Shown one piece after another: positions 36,569-46,425 of a DNA stretch of 64,000 nt. Origin of the DNA: WHSW01 sp963842795 (GTDB lineage: Bacteria > Actinomycetota > Thermoleophilia > Solirubrobacterales > 70-9); contig CAWJHV010000018.1 in assembly GCA_963842795.1 (NCBI GenBank), positions 184,115-248,114 of the forward strand. The letters run 5' to 3'. A program made the position numbers and the translations under genes. Position 1 is the first letter of the stretch. The number at the start of each line of letters is the position of its first letter. The notes beneath the pieces are model-generated. The model was not told the DNA's origin. It saw only the letters and a program-made list of their open reading frames with translations, and ran no database searches.

Positions 36569-38147
36569 AGCCCACCTCCTGGGCGACGCGCGCGCCCGGA
36601 GCCGGCTCGCGCTCCGCGGACTGGCCGTCGGGCCCGGGCGCGCGCTCGCCGCCCGAGCGAGCGGCCTCACCCGCGGGAGCGCCGGCCTTGCGCAGCGGCA
36701 CCTCCTCGAGCAGCAGGACGCGAGCAGCCCGAGCAGCGCCAGCGGCGCGGCGACGGCGAAGACCGCCTGAGCGCCGTCGATCACGTCGCTGCGAAGCACC
36801 GATCCCAGGCCCGAGCCGCCGGCGTCCGACGCCGTGGCGCCCGCCTGCGCGGCGAACACCGCGCCGAGGACCGCGGCGCCGACCGCTCCGCCGAGGGCGC
36901 GGAAGAAGCCCGTGGTGGCGGTGGCGATCCCGAGCTCGCGCCGGTCGACGCCGTTCTGCACGGCGACGATCAGCACCTGGGTGACCATCCCGAAGCCGAG
37001 CCCGAAGACGGCCAGCCCGATCCCGGTGGCGAGCTGCGACGGGTTGCCGGCGAGCACCGCCAGCAGCGCCAGCGCCGCGCTCATCAGCGCGAGGCCGGCG
37101 AGCGGGAAGCGCTTGTAGCGCCCGGTGCGCGCGATGCTGCGCCCCGAGAGCGTGGTCGAGACCGTGATCCCGAGCATCGCCGGGACCAGCAGCAGGCCGG
37201 CCTCGGTCGGGCTCGCGCCCGTGGTCGTCTGCAGGAACAGCGGCACGAACACCGTGATCGCGAACAGCGCCGCGGTGCCGAGGAAGAGCGCCGCGCTCGC
37301 CACCGCGACCGCGCGGGTGCGCAGCAGGTGGAAGGGGACGATCGGGTCGGCGGCGCGGCGCTCGTGGGCGACCAGCGCGAGCCCGAGCGCCACGGTCGCG
37401 CCGATCAGGCCGAGGATCGGAGCCGAGTCCCAGCGCGTAGCGGTCGCCGCCCCAGATGCAGGTCAGCAGCAGGCCGCTGGTCGCCGCGGCCAGCAGGCCG
37501 GCGCCGAGCACGTCGAGCGGCCGTTCGGGGCGCTCGGTCGCCGGCGCCGGCAGCCGCCGGGCGAGCCCGGCCAGGGCAACGGCGCCGAGCGGCAGGTTGA
37601 CGAGGAAGACCCAGCGCCAGCTCGCGCTCTCGCACCAGCACGCCGCCGATCAGCGGGCCGACGATCGTGGCGACGGCGAAGGTCGCGGCGATGTAGCCCT
37701 GGTAGCGACCGCGCTCCCGCGGGGCGACGAGGTCGCCGATCACGGCCATCGCCAGGGTCATCAGGCCGCCGGCGGCGGCTCCCTGGATCAGCCGCATGAC
37801 GATCAGCTGGGTGATGTCCTGCGCCGCGGCGCACAGCGCGGAGGCGACCACGAAGACCGCCAGCGAGAGTCTCGAGCAGGAGCTTGCGCCCGTGGCGATC
37901 GCCGAGCTTGCCCCACAGCGGCGTCGTCGCCGCCGCGGCGACGACGTAGGCGGTGACGACCCAGGAGACGTCGGTGACGCTGCCGAGATCGCCCGGCGAT
38001 CGTCGGCAGAGCCGTCGCCAGGATCGTCTGGTCGAGCACCGCCGGCAGCATCGCCAGCACGATCGCCGCGAACGGCACCGCGACCGCGGCGGCGTCGGCG
38101 CGATCGGAGAGACTGTCAATTCCCTTGCCCCCACGAAACCCAATCAT
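36568..38147 (-). CDS. MFS drug exporter, DHA2 (EmrB/QacA) family, many frameshifts
   Basis: About 520 residues from ATG 38147 once at least five base shifts are corrected. Segments in order: IVLAMLPAVLDQTILATALP, DVSWVVTAYVVAAAATTPLW, GKLGDRHGRKLLLE (MFS motif A), MRLIQGAAAGGLMTLAMAVI, IAATFAVATIVGPLIGGVLV (motif C region), VFLVNLPLG, LLTCIWGGDRYA, ATTGFFRALGGAVGAAVLGA and the last helix AVFAVAAPLALLGLLAS. Fourteen helices are expected. A TetR regulator is divergent, the usual arrangement for repressed multidrug efflux. Confidence 0.85.
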
Positions 38148-38158
38148 TGCTTTGCTCC

Positions 38159-38183
38159 CACTAGAAACTTATAGTCACTAGAA
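38159..38183. promoter_or_regulatory. Direct repeat CACTAGAA x2 in the MFS-TetR divergent region
   Basis: CACTAGAA at 38159-38166 and 38176-38183 (17-bp period), with GTCACT recurring at 38191-38196. This 65-bp A+T-richer gap must hold both promoters; on the minus strand ACTATAAG gives a possible -10 for the exporter. It is a candidate TetR binding region. Confidence 0.45.
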
Positions 38184-38212
38184 TCTTCTCGTCACTGTAG
38201 CAAAGAGCCGGC

Positions 38213-38867
38213 ATGAGCGCAGAACCAGGACTCCGCGAACGCAAGAAGGAACGGACGCGACAGCTGATCGCGGATGCCGCGCGGCGCCTGTTCGCCGAGC
38301 GTGGCTTCGAGGCGGTGACCGTCGCCGAGGTCGCGCGCGCGGCCGACGTCGCCGACGAAGACGGTCTTCAACTACTTCCCGACCAAGGAGGACCTCTTCT
38401 ACAGCCGGCTGGAGGCCTTCGAGGAGGAGATGCTGGCCGCGGTCCGCGAGCGCGAGCCCGGCGAGACGCGTCGCTCGCCGCGTTCCGGGAGTTCCTGCTC
38501 CGCAGCGGGGCGTGCTCGCGATCAAGGGCGACGACGGGGAGGCGGAGGCGACGCGGCAGCTGCGTCGGTCACGCGCGTGATCACCGAGAGCCCCGCCCTG
38601 CTGGCGCGCGAGCGCCAGGTGCTCGCCCGCTACGAGGAGGCGCTGGCCGCGCTGCTCGCGCAGGAGACGGGCGCGGACCCTGACGCGGCCGAGCCCCGGG
38701 CCGCCGCCAACGCGCTGCTCGGGGTCGCACCGGGCGCTGATCGACTACGTCCGCCGGCGCGCGCTCGCCGGGGCCGGCGCGGTGCAGGTCCGCGCGAGGT
38801 GCGCGCCCAGGCAAAGCGCGCGTTCGCGCTGCTCGAGGGGGGCCTGGGCGACTACGCCCGGCGCTGA
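38213..38867 (+). CDS. TetR-family transcriptional regulator, several frameshifts
   Basis: ATG 38213. The N-terminal helix-turn-helix is clear: LRERKKERTRQLIADAARRL, FAERGFEAVTVAEVARAADV, then in the next frame KTVFNYFPTKEDLFYSRLEA. The ligand-binding helices follow in pieces (TRVITESPALLARERQVLAR, YEEALAALLAQETGADPDAA, KRAFALLEGGLGDYARR). At least four base shifts occur in 650 bp. It probably represses the divergent MFS/DUF2269 operon. Confidence 0.82.
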
Positions 38868-38876
38868 CGTAGCGCC

Positions 38877-38919
38877 GACTGGCGGAAAACGTTGGATAAC
38901 TGAGCGTTTTCGGCCAGTC
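38877..38919. repeat. 43-bp intergenic palindromic element, copy C
   Basis: GACTGG ... CCAGTC, 43 bp, in the opposite orientation to copies A and B. It is the best hairpin of the three: the left arm GACTGGCGGAAAACGTT pairs with the right arm AGCGTTTTCGGCCAGTC with three mismatches around a 9-nt loop. It sits between the convergent ends of the TetR gene (38867) and the GH114 gene (38946). Confidence 0.78.
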
Positions 38920-38945
38920 GCGTCAGGGGGAGCGGGGCTAGCGAC

Positions 38946-39821
38946 TCAGCAGGAGTCGTAGACGTACCGCGGCGATCCCGGCTTGGTGACCAGCCGGTCG
39001 CGCAGGACGACGGAGATCTTGTCGCCAACGGTCCGGCACCCCTTGTCGAAGTCCTCGCGCCGGTACTCGATCTCGATCACCCTGTTGCCGTGGACGCTGC
39101 GGTAGCGGTTGCACTCGTTGTAGCGAGAGCACTCCTCGGCGATCGCGAAGTCGAACCCGACGCGGTCAGACTGCGCGCGGGTGATGTCGGCCGTGTTCTT
39201 CTGGCCGACCGCGAGGCCGAGGCGGTGGGCGCGCCCGGTGAGCTTCCTCGCGTAGGCGAGCGCCTCGGGCTTGCCAAACGGGACGTCGTCCGCGAGCGGC
39301 GTGCCGTCGAACCGGGTCCACGAGTCGAGGTTGTCGTACTCGACCGCATCGAAGCCCTTGCTCGCGCAGCCCTCGATCATCTGGTCGACCCAGTCGGCCG
39401 CCCGCTCGCGCTTGCGCGCGTTGCGGATGTCGATCAGGTACTCGCCGCCCCAGTGCGGGTCGTCTCCGAGCTCGTTCAGCACCAGGCTCCGGGGCCAGTT
39501 GTTGTGCTCGTCCGGGACGGTCCACCCCGGCCTCGTTCGCCTGCGTCTGGTAGGCGTTGACGTAACAGATCGAATAGGCGGGATCGGGTGCCGGGTCGCC
39601 GATGAACCAGTCGCGGGAGACGACCGTGACCCCCGCCGGCAGCGGATAGTCGCCGCCGATCTGGTAGTCGAACTCGGCGTTCGACCGGGGGCGGTTGGAC
39701 CGTGGCCCGCGCCGGGGCAACGCGACTTGCCCTCGCCGGCGGCGAGCAGCACGACGAGGAGCGCCCCGAGCGCGACGACTCCGGCGACCGCCGCCACCGC
39801 GCGCCTGCTGGTCAAACTCAT
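38946..39821 (-). CDS. Secreted GH114-family glycoside hydrolase (endo-alpha-1,4-polygalactosaminidase-like), two frameshifts
   Basis: ATG 39821; the start overlaps the ATPase stop by ATGA. A hydrophobic export signal (AVAAVAGVVALGALLVVLLA) is followed by the TIM-barrel of GH114: AYSICYVNAYQTQANEAG, ELGDDPHWGGEYLIDIRNAR, DQMIEGCASKGFDAVEYDNL then DSW (acidic active-site segment), ARKLTGRAHRLGLAVGQKNT, FDFAIAEECSRYNEC, and VIEIEYRREDF. Shifts lie near 39533 and 39717. The characterised activity of the family is endo-cleavage of alpha-1,4-linked polygalactosamine. As the last gene of a sugar-import operon it would release oligomers outside the cell. Confidence 0.82.
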   Translation of the reverse strand: MSLTSRRAVAAVAGVVALGALLVVLLAAGEGKSRCPGAGHGPTAPGRTPSSTTRSAATIRCRRGSRSSPATGSSATRHPIPPIRSVTSTPTRRRRTRPGWTVPDEHNNWPRSLVLNELGDDPHWGGEYLIDIRNARKRERAADWVDQMIEGCASKGFDAVEYDNLDSWTRFDGTPLADDVPFGKPEALAYARKLTGRAHRLGLAVGQKNTADITRAQSDRVGFDFAIAEECSRYNECNRYRSVHGNRVIEIEYRREDFDKGCRTVGDKISVVLRDRLVTKPGSPRYVYDSC

Positions 39822-41012
39822 GCCGCCTTCACCACCGGTGGCTCGAGTTGTAGCGCAGCGCCGGTCTCGCGATCGAACAGGTGCACCTGCGACGGGGTCG
39901 ATCGCGAGCTCGACCACGCCCCGCGCCTGCGCCGGCGGCCGGCCCTGGATCCGGGCGGTGAAGCGGGCGCGGCGGTCGTCGGCCAGCAGGCGGCCCTCGT
40001 CGGCCCCGCTCTCGCCGCCGATCGCCGCCTTGACGTCCTCCGTGGCGATCCGCGGCGCGTCGACCGTGAACAGCAGGTTGCACTCCGAGCCCAGCTCCTC
40101 GACGACGTCGAGCTCCACCGTCAGGCGCGCCCAGCCCGGGTCCACCCCGGGCCCGGCGACCACGAAGCTCGTCGGCCGCACCCCCAGCACCACCTCGCGC
40201 CCGCTGCCGCCGGCAGCGCCCGCGAGCCGGCAGCTCGGTGGTCCCGAAGCTGACCGCATCGCCCTCCAGACGAGCCTCGACGAGGTTCATCGCCGGGGAG
40301 CCGATGAAGGCGCCGACGAACAGGTTCGCCGGGCGCGTCGAACAGCCGCTGCGGGACGTCGCATTGCTGGATCACGCCGTCGCGCAGCACCGCGACCCGC
40401 TGCGCCGAGCGTCATCGCCTCGACCTGGTCGTGGGTGACGTAGACCGTGGTCGTCGGCAGCCGCTCGTGCAGGCGGGCGAGCTCGCCGCGCATGCTCGTG
40501 CGCAGCTTCGCGTCGAGGTTGGAGAGCGGCTCGTCCATCAGGAACGCCGCGCGGCTCGCGCACCAGCGCCCGGCCCATCGCGACCCGCTGGCGCTGGCCG
40601 CCCGAGAGCGCCGCGGGCTTGCGGTCCATCAGCTCGCCGAGCCCGAGCATCGCCGCCATCCGATCCACGCGCTCGGCGATCTCGCGGCTTGGCGACCTTG
40701 CGGCGGCGCAGGCCGAAGGCGAGGTTCTCGCGCACGGTCTTGTGCGGGTAGAGCGCGTAGCTCTGGAAGACCATCGCGATGTCGCGGTCGCGGCGGCTCG
40801 AGCGTGGTCACGTCGTCGTCGCCGATCCACACGCTGCCCTTGGTCACCCGCTCGAGCCCGGCGATCATCCGCAGCAGGGTCGACTTGCCGCAGCCCGAGG
40901 GACCGACCAGGACCATGAACTCGCCGTCCGCGACGTCGAGCGAGACGTCGTCGACCGCCAGCACGTCGCCGTCGTAGACCTTCGTGACCCGCTCGATCCT
41001 CGATCCGGGCAT
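39818..41012 (-). CDS. Carbohydrate ABC importer ATPase (MalK/UgpC/MsmX type), about six frameshifts
   Basis: ATG 41012. Pieces in order: RVTKVYDGDVLAVDDVSLDV, Walker A GPSGCGKSTLLRMIAGLE, Q-loop MVFQSYALYPHKTVRENLAF, signature LSGGQRQRVAMGRALVREP, Walker B MDEPLSNLDAKLRTSMRGEL, H-loop TTTVYVTHDQVEAMTLG, then the C-terminal regulatory TOBE region (IGSPAMNLVEARLEGDAV, VVLGVRPTSFVV, GSECNLLFTVDAPRIATEDV). The full C-terminus ends VVKAA at 39818. It energises the two permeases upstream in the operon. Confidence 0.87.
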
Positions 41013-41018
41013 CGGCGT

Positions 41019-41870
41019 CTAGCCCTTGACCGCGCTCGACGTCAGCGAGGCGATGAACGATGCGCTGGGCGAGCAGGAAGGCGAGCAGCACCGGCAACAC
41101 GGTGATCACGTTGCCGGCCATGACCGCCGCCCAGTCCTGGGTGTGCTGGCCCTGGAACGTGGTCAGGCCGAGCGGCAGGGTGAGCGTTCTCGTCGGAGTT
41201 GATCGCGATCAGCGGCCAGAGCAGGTCGTTCCACATCAGCAGGAACGTGAGCGCGGCGAGCGTCGCCAGCGCCGGCTTCGCCAGCGGCAGGGCGACGTGC
41301 AGCAGCACGCCGAGGCGCGAGCAGCCGTCGATCCGCGCCGCCTCCTCGACCTCGCGCGGGCAGGTTGACGAAGAACTGGCGCATCAGGAAGACGCCGAGC
41401 GGGAGCACCAGCTGCGGGACGATCAGCGCCGCCGAGCGTGTCGACGAGCCCGAGCTTGTCCATGACGATGAAGGTCGGGATCATCGTGAGCTGGAACGGG
41501 ATGATCAGGGTCAGCAGGATCAGCAGGAAGAGCAGCGGTCGAGCCGCGGAACCGCAGCCGCGCGAAGGCGTAGCCGGCGAGCGAGCAGAAGACGAGGTTC
41601 GAGACCACGGTGACGCGCGCGACGATCGTCGAGTTGAGCGAACCAGCGCGGGAAGTCGGAGTCGCCGAGGACCGTGTTCCAGCCGTCGAGGTGCAGCGAG
41701 TCGGGGATGATCGTCGGCGGGAACTGGTTGATCTGGGCGTTCGACATGAACGAGCTCAGCACCATCCAGACGAGCGGCAGCGCGAAGAGGATCGCCACCG
41801 GGGCGAGGACCAGGTGCCACGGGCTGAACGGCAGCCGCGGCCGAGTCTCGATGCGTTCGCGCGCTCGGCC
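41019..41870 (-). CDS. Carbohydrate ABC importer permease (MalG type), about seven frameshifts
   Basis: Reassembled sequence: LPFSPWHLVLAPVAILFALP, LVWMVLSSFMSNAQINQFPP, SLHLDGWNTVLGDSDFPRWF, VVSNLVFCSLAGYAFARLRF, QLTMIPTFIVMDKLGLVDTL, VFLMRQFFVNLP (coupling region), LPLAKPALATLAALTFLLMW and NDLLWPLIAINSDE, with the end SLTSSAVKG stopping at 41019. This is the usual six-helix MalG layout with the EAA-like motif just before the last helices. Its start overlaps the MalF end in a frame I cannot resolve. Confidence 0.82.
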
Positions 41871-42771
41871 GGCCGGTTGTAGACGAGCTGGGCGCCGACG
41901 AGCAGCGATCAGGAAGAGCGCGACGACGTAGGCGATCGCGGCCGCGTAGCCGGCGTTGAAGAGCTGGAACGCCTGGTTGTAGACGTAGTAGACGACCACG
42001 CCGGTCGAGTCCAGCGGGCCCCCCGCGTGGTCGCGTAGACGAGGTCGAAGAGCTGCAGCGACAGCAGCGTCTGCCAGACGACGAGGAAGATCGTCACCGG
42101 CAGCAGCTGGGGCAGGATCACGTGCCGCAGCGACGCCCAGCGGCTGGCGCCGTCGACCGAGGCCGCGTCGACGAGCTCGCGCGGGACGTCCTGGAGCGCG
42201 GCGAGGTAGATGACCAGCGGGAACCCGATCCCGCCCCAGATCCCGATCAGGACGATCACGAACATGCGCCTGGTCGGGGTCGCCGAGGAACCCCTGCCGC
42301 GGCAGCCCGAGCGCGTCGAGCAACGCGTTGGCGACGCCGAAGCGCTCGTCGAAGATGAACGAGAACAGCACCCCCTGGGCGGCCGACCGAGGCGATGAAC
42401 GGCAGCCAGGAACGCCGTCCGGTAGATGCCGATCAGGCGGATCCGGCGGTTGAGCGCCATCGCCAGGAACAGCCCGAGCACGATGGTGAGCGGGCACGAA
42501 CAGGACCGGTGTAGACGAGCGTGTGCTCGATCGCGTCGCGCAGCGCCGGGTCGTTGAACAGCGCCTCGTAGTTCGAGAGCCCGACCCACTGTCGCCGGCG
42601 AGATCAGGTCGGCGGAGTTGAACGACAGCACCAGCGACCAGCCGATCGGGACGACCGCGAGCCCGACGATGATCACGACCGCCGGCAGGACGAACGCCCA
42701 GGCGGTCGGGTCTCCCCGAAGATCCGCTGGGCGAACGTCCGTTGCGGTGCGGTCGGCTCCGCGTCGCTCAT
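41871..42771 (-). CDS. Carbohydrate ABC importer permease (MalF type), several frameshifts
   Basis: ATG 42771, four bases after the binding-protein stop. Visible: SDAEPTAPQRTFAQRIFG, VVIIVGLAVVPIGWSLVLSF, LTIVLGLFLAMALNRRIRLI, GIYRTAFL, FSFIFDERFGVANALLDALG, FVIVLIGIWGGIGFPLVIYL, AALQDVPRELVDAASVDGAS (coupling EAA motif), RHVILPQLLPVTIFLVVWQT, and LFNAGYAAAIAYVVALFLI. The C-terminal boundary near 41870 is approximate. It forms the translocation pore with MalG. Confidence 0.82.
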
Positions 42772-42775
42772 CGAC

Positions 42776-44110
42776 TCAGACCGGGCACGCTCGAGCTTCG
42801 CGTTCGACGGTGTCGACCGCCTCGCTCAGCGCCTCGGCCGGCTCGGCCTCGCCGTAGAGCACCGAGGCGACCGCCTTGCCCATCGCCTGCGAGATCTGCG
42901 GGTACTCGGGGATCGTCGGCCGGGTCCGCGCGAGCTCGGTGTTCTCGATGAACTTGTCGAGGCCCGGCAGGCTCTTCACGTAGTCCTGCGTAGCCGGGGG
43001 CTTCGTCGACGTCCTCGGTCAGCGGGCAGGCGCCCGGCCTCGCTGATCCACGCGCAGCTGCTGCTCGGGCTCGTCGAGAACCAGTCCATGAACACGAGCG
43101 CGGCCTTCGACGCGCTCGCTCGCCGTTGTCGAAGATGGCCCAGATGTCGGGCCCGGCGATCGTCGTGTGCTCGCCGCCGAACGACGGCATCGACGCGACG
43201 CCGTAGTCGACCTTGGCGTCGACGTAGTCCGGCAGCGTTACGGGCCCGGCGACGTTCATCGCCATCTTGCCGCTCGGCGAAGAGCTGGTGCATGCGCTCG
43301 CGAGCCGGCGGTGCTGTCGATGTAGACCGAGCCGTCGCCGGCCAGCTCGGGCGACGACGTCGAGCGCCGCCTCGCCGCGAGTCGCCGTCGAAGCCGACGC
43401 TGGTGCCGTCCTCGCTGACGATGTCGCCGCCCTGCTGCCAGATCAGCGGCCAGATCCGCCAGGTCGTGTCCTCGTCGCCGGTGCCGGGCCAGCCGAAGCC
43501 GGCGATCCCGGCGTCGGGGTCGTTGAGCTCCGCCGCCGTGGCGCAGGAAGTCGTCCCAGGTCCAGTCGTCGCTCGGGTAGTCGGGACGCCGGCGTCGTCG
43601 AAGAGCTTCTTGTTGTAGACGACCGCGAGGTTGTCGATGAACGCCGGCACCGCGCGCGGCTGGTCGTCGACGGTGGCCGCCTCCGTGCCGGCGTCGACGA
43701 ACCGGTCCCAGTCGATGTCGACCGTGTCGATCGCGTCGGTCAGGTCCAGGAGCTGGTCGCCTGTCGGCGAGGTTGGCGAGGTCGGAGCCGTAGATGTAGG
43801 CGATGTCGGGGTAGTTGTCGGCCTGCAGCCCGGCGGTCACCTTCTGCAGCATCCGGTCGGAGTTCGACGCCGCCGGCGTCCTTGGAGACGACGACGTCCG
43901 GGTGGGTGCGGTTGAACTCGTCGATCATCGTCTGCAGGCAGCTCGGCCGGCCCCTGCGGTCTGGCCGTGCCAGAACTCGATCTCGACCGGCTCGCCGCTG
44001 CTCGCGGACGAGTCGTCGCTGCTCGAGTCGTCGCCTCCGCCGCAGGCGGCGAGCGAGATCGAGGCCGCCAGCGCCAGCAGCGCCGCGAACGTTCTCGTCA
44101 GTTTCGACAC
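42776..44110 (-). CDS. Carbohydrate ABC substrate-binding lipoprotein, family 1, many frameshifts
   Basis: GTG 44110 with AGGAGAGG five bases upstream. Signal and lipobox: FAALLALAASISLAACGGGD. SBP family 1 segments: VEIEFWHGQTAG, MIDEFNRTHPDVVVSKDAGG, QADNYPDIAYIYGSDLANLA, MPAFIDNLAVVYNKKLFDDA, GIAGFGWPGTGDEDTTWRIW, PDIWAIFDNGERA, KAALVFMDWFSTS and, at the end, ARTRPTIPEYPQISQAMGKA. It captures the oligosaccharide for the MalFG/MalK-type importer. Around eight one-base shifts occur over 1.3 kb. Confidence 0.84.
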
Positions 44111-45452
44111 GTTCCTCTCCTTGTGTTCATGTGTCCCGCCCGCAAGCTCTCGGGCAGGGCATCTCCGTGGGCGGCGGTGAGCTCGTCGCACAGCTCCCAG
44201 ATCTGCGTCCAGCGAGAGCGTCGCCGCGGCGTTGGGGTCGAGCATCACCGCCTGGCGTACGTATTCGGGCCGGCCCTCGAGCGCCGCCCGCACCGTGAGC
44301 TCGGCACACGTTCAGGTAGGTGCGGTTGAGCGCCGCGAGCTGCGGCGGCAGCTCGCCGACCGCAGGTCGGCTGGACGCCGGTCGCCGTCGACCAGGCACG
44401 GCACCTCGACGCACGCGTCCGCCGGGCAGGTTCGTCGATCAGCCCGGTGTTGCGGACGTTGCCGTAGATCACGCGCGGCGGTCCGGTCTCGATCGAGTGG
44501 ATGATCTGCGGCGCGTACTCGTTGCTCGGCTCGATCTCGCAGCGGCTCGCCGGCGGCGAGCAGCGCTCGCGTGTGCGCTCGTACTCCTCGCAGGTTCTCC
44601 GCGGCTGCGGCGCGACGTAGTCGCCGACCAGCAGCCGGTAGCGCTCGATCGCCTCGTCGTCGCGCATCAGCCACGGCAGGTACTCGGCCGAGTGCTCGCT
44701 CGACTCGGTCGGGAAGTAGCCGAGCCGCCGGTACATCTCGCACCCGCACGCGGCGCAGCAGCTCGGGGTCGCGCTCGATCGCCTCGTCGAGCAGCGGGTA
44801 GAGGTCCTCGCCGTCGCGCTCGAAGCGCAGGATCCAACGCCTGGTGGTTGACCCCGGCGCCGAGGAACGTGACCTCCTCGAACGGCACGCCGACGTAGCT
44901 CGGCGAGCTCGCGCGGTGGTGTTCTGGACCGAGTGGCAGAGCCCGACGATCCGCTGCTGCGGCGTGCCCGCGTAGGTCGCCCAGCAGAGCATCGCCATCG
45001 GGTTCGTGTAGTTGAGCAGCCAGGCGTCCGGGCAGACGCTCGGCCATGTCGGCGGCGATCCCCTCCATCACCGGGATCGTCCGCAGCGCGCGGAAGATGC
45101 CGCCGACGCCGAGCGTGTCGCCGATCGTCTGCCGCAGGCCGTAGCGCGCCGGGATCTCGTGGTCGATCACGGTCGCCGCGTGGCCGCCGACCTGGATCAT
45201 GTTGATCACGTAGTCGGCGCCGTCGAGCGCGCGCGCGGCGGTCGAGGTGGGCCTCGATCGCGGGCGCGGCGCCGAGCTGCGCGGCCGTCGCCCGGCGACC
45301 TGCCTCGGCGGTCTCGAGGCGCTCGGGTCGATGTCGTGCAGCGACGAGCGTCGCCCCGCGCAGCTCGGGGTAGCCGAGGAGGTCGGCGAGCAGCATCCGC
45401 GGTGAACTCGACGCTGCCCGGCGCCGACGAAGCGATCGCGCGGGCCGCTCAT
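44098..45452 (-). CDS. Glycoside hydrolase family 4 (alpha-galactosidase/MelA-like), many frameshifts
   Basis: ATG 45452 overlaps the PfkB stop (ATGA). GH4 signatures: LLADLLGYPELRGATLV, DYVINMIQVGGHAATVIDHE, IPARYGLRQTIGDTLGVGGI, FRALRTIPVMEGIAADMAER, AMLCWATYAGTPQQRIVGLC with HSVQ (metal Cys-His segment), VPFEEVTFLGAGVNHQAW (metal His), and YRLLVGDYVAP. GH4 enzymes cleave intracellular alpha- or beta-glycosides by an NAD- and metal-dependent redox mechanism. The closest look is to alpha-galactosidase types. In this operon an alpha-galactosaminide or alpha-N-acetylgalactosaminide is a natural candidate. The end (44098) overlaps the start of the binding-protein gene. Confidence 0.85.
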
Positions 45453-46425
45453 CGCAGCACCTCCTCGGTCGATCGCCCGGCACGGGCGAGCTCGAGCGCC
45501 TCCGCGAGCGCGGGCTGGGCGTCGACGCCGCCGAGCGCGCGGGTCGAGAGCGACGCCGCAGGCGACGCCGAGGCGCAGCGCCTCGGCCAGCGGCCATCCC
45601 GCTGCCCAGGCCGCAGAGGAAGCCGGCGGCGAGGCTGTCGCCGGCGCCGGTGGCGTCGACCGCCGTCGACCGGCGGCGCCTCGGCGCGCGCGGACTCGGC
45701 GCCGCGGCGCGCGATCGCGCCCTCGGGCGCCGAGCTTGACGACCACGGTCGTCGATCCGCGTCGGCGAGCGCGGCGAGCGCCGCCTCGGGCTCGTCGACG
45801 CCGGCGAGGCGCGCAGGCCTCGGCCGCGTTCGGGAGGAAGACGTCGGTCGCCGCGAGCGCGTCGTCGAGCCCGTCGGGCCCATCGCTCGGCCGGGTCCCA
45901 GCCGGGGTCGAGCGAGGTCGTCGCGCCCGGCCGCGTGGGCGCGCGCGAAGAGCTCGGCGAGCGCCGTCGCGCAGCCCGCTCTGCAGGTGGGGCGACGAGA
46001 CGTGCAGGTGCTCGGCGGCGCGCCAGCGTCTCGTCGCCGACGTCGGCGGCGGCGAGGCTCGACATCGCCCCGGCCGAGGTCAGGATCGCGCGGTCGGCCC
46101 CGCGTGCTGAGCACGACGCTGAGCCCGGTCGCGCGGTCGCGGATCGACGCGGCAGCGCTCGGCGTCGATCCCGCGGGCGCGCGAGCTCGTCGAGCATGAA
46201 GCGCCCGCCGGCGTCGTCGCCGACGACCCCGACGTAGGCGACGCCGCATCCCGAGCCGGGCGGCGCCGCAGGCGACGATCGCCCCCGAGGAGCCGACCGT
46301 GAGCGCGCCGTCGTCGACGAGGCGCTCGACCTGGCCGTACTCGGGCTCGATCGCCTCGCCCGACCAGGATCGCGTCGGGGTTGAGCTCGCCGGCCACGAC
46401 GCAGGTCGAAGCGTCCGCCGCTCAC
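45449..46425 (-). CDS. PfkB-family sugar kinase (ribokinase type), several frameshifts
   Basis: GTG 46425, probably overlapping the previous kinase by GTGA. Pieces: GGRFDLVVAGELNPDAILVG (with one base removed), LVDDGALTVGSSGAIVACGA, VAYVGVVGDDAGGRFMLDEL, GIDAERCRVD, ATGLSVVLSTRG, TSLDPGWDPAERW, VVVKLGAEGAIARRG and the PfkB signature VDATGAGDSLAAGFLCGLGS. It ends STEEVLR. It phosphorylates a monosaccharide; in context a hexosamine or keto-hexose from the GH4 reaction is likely. Confidence 0.82.
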
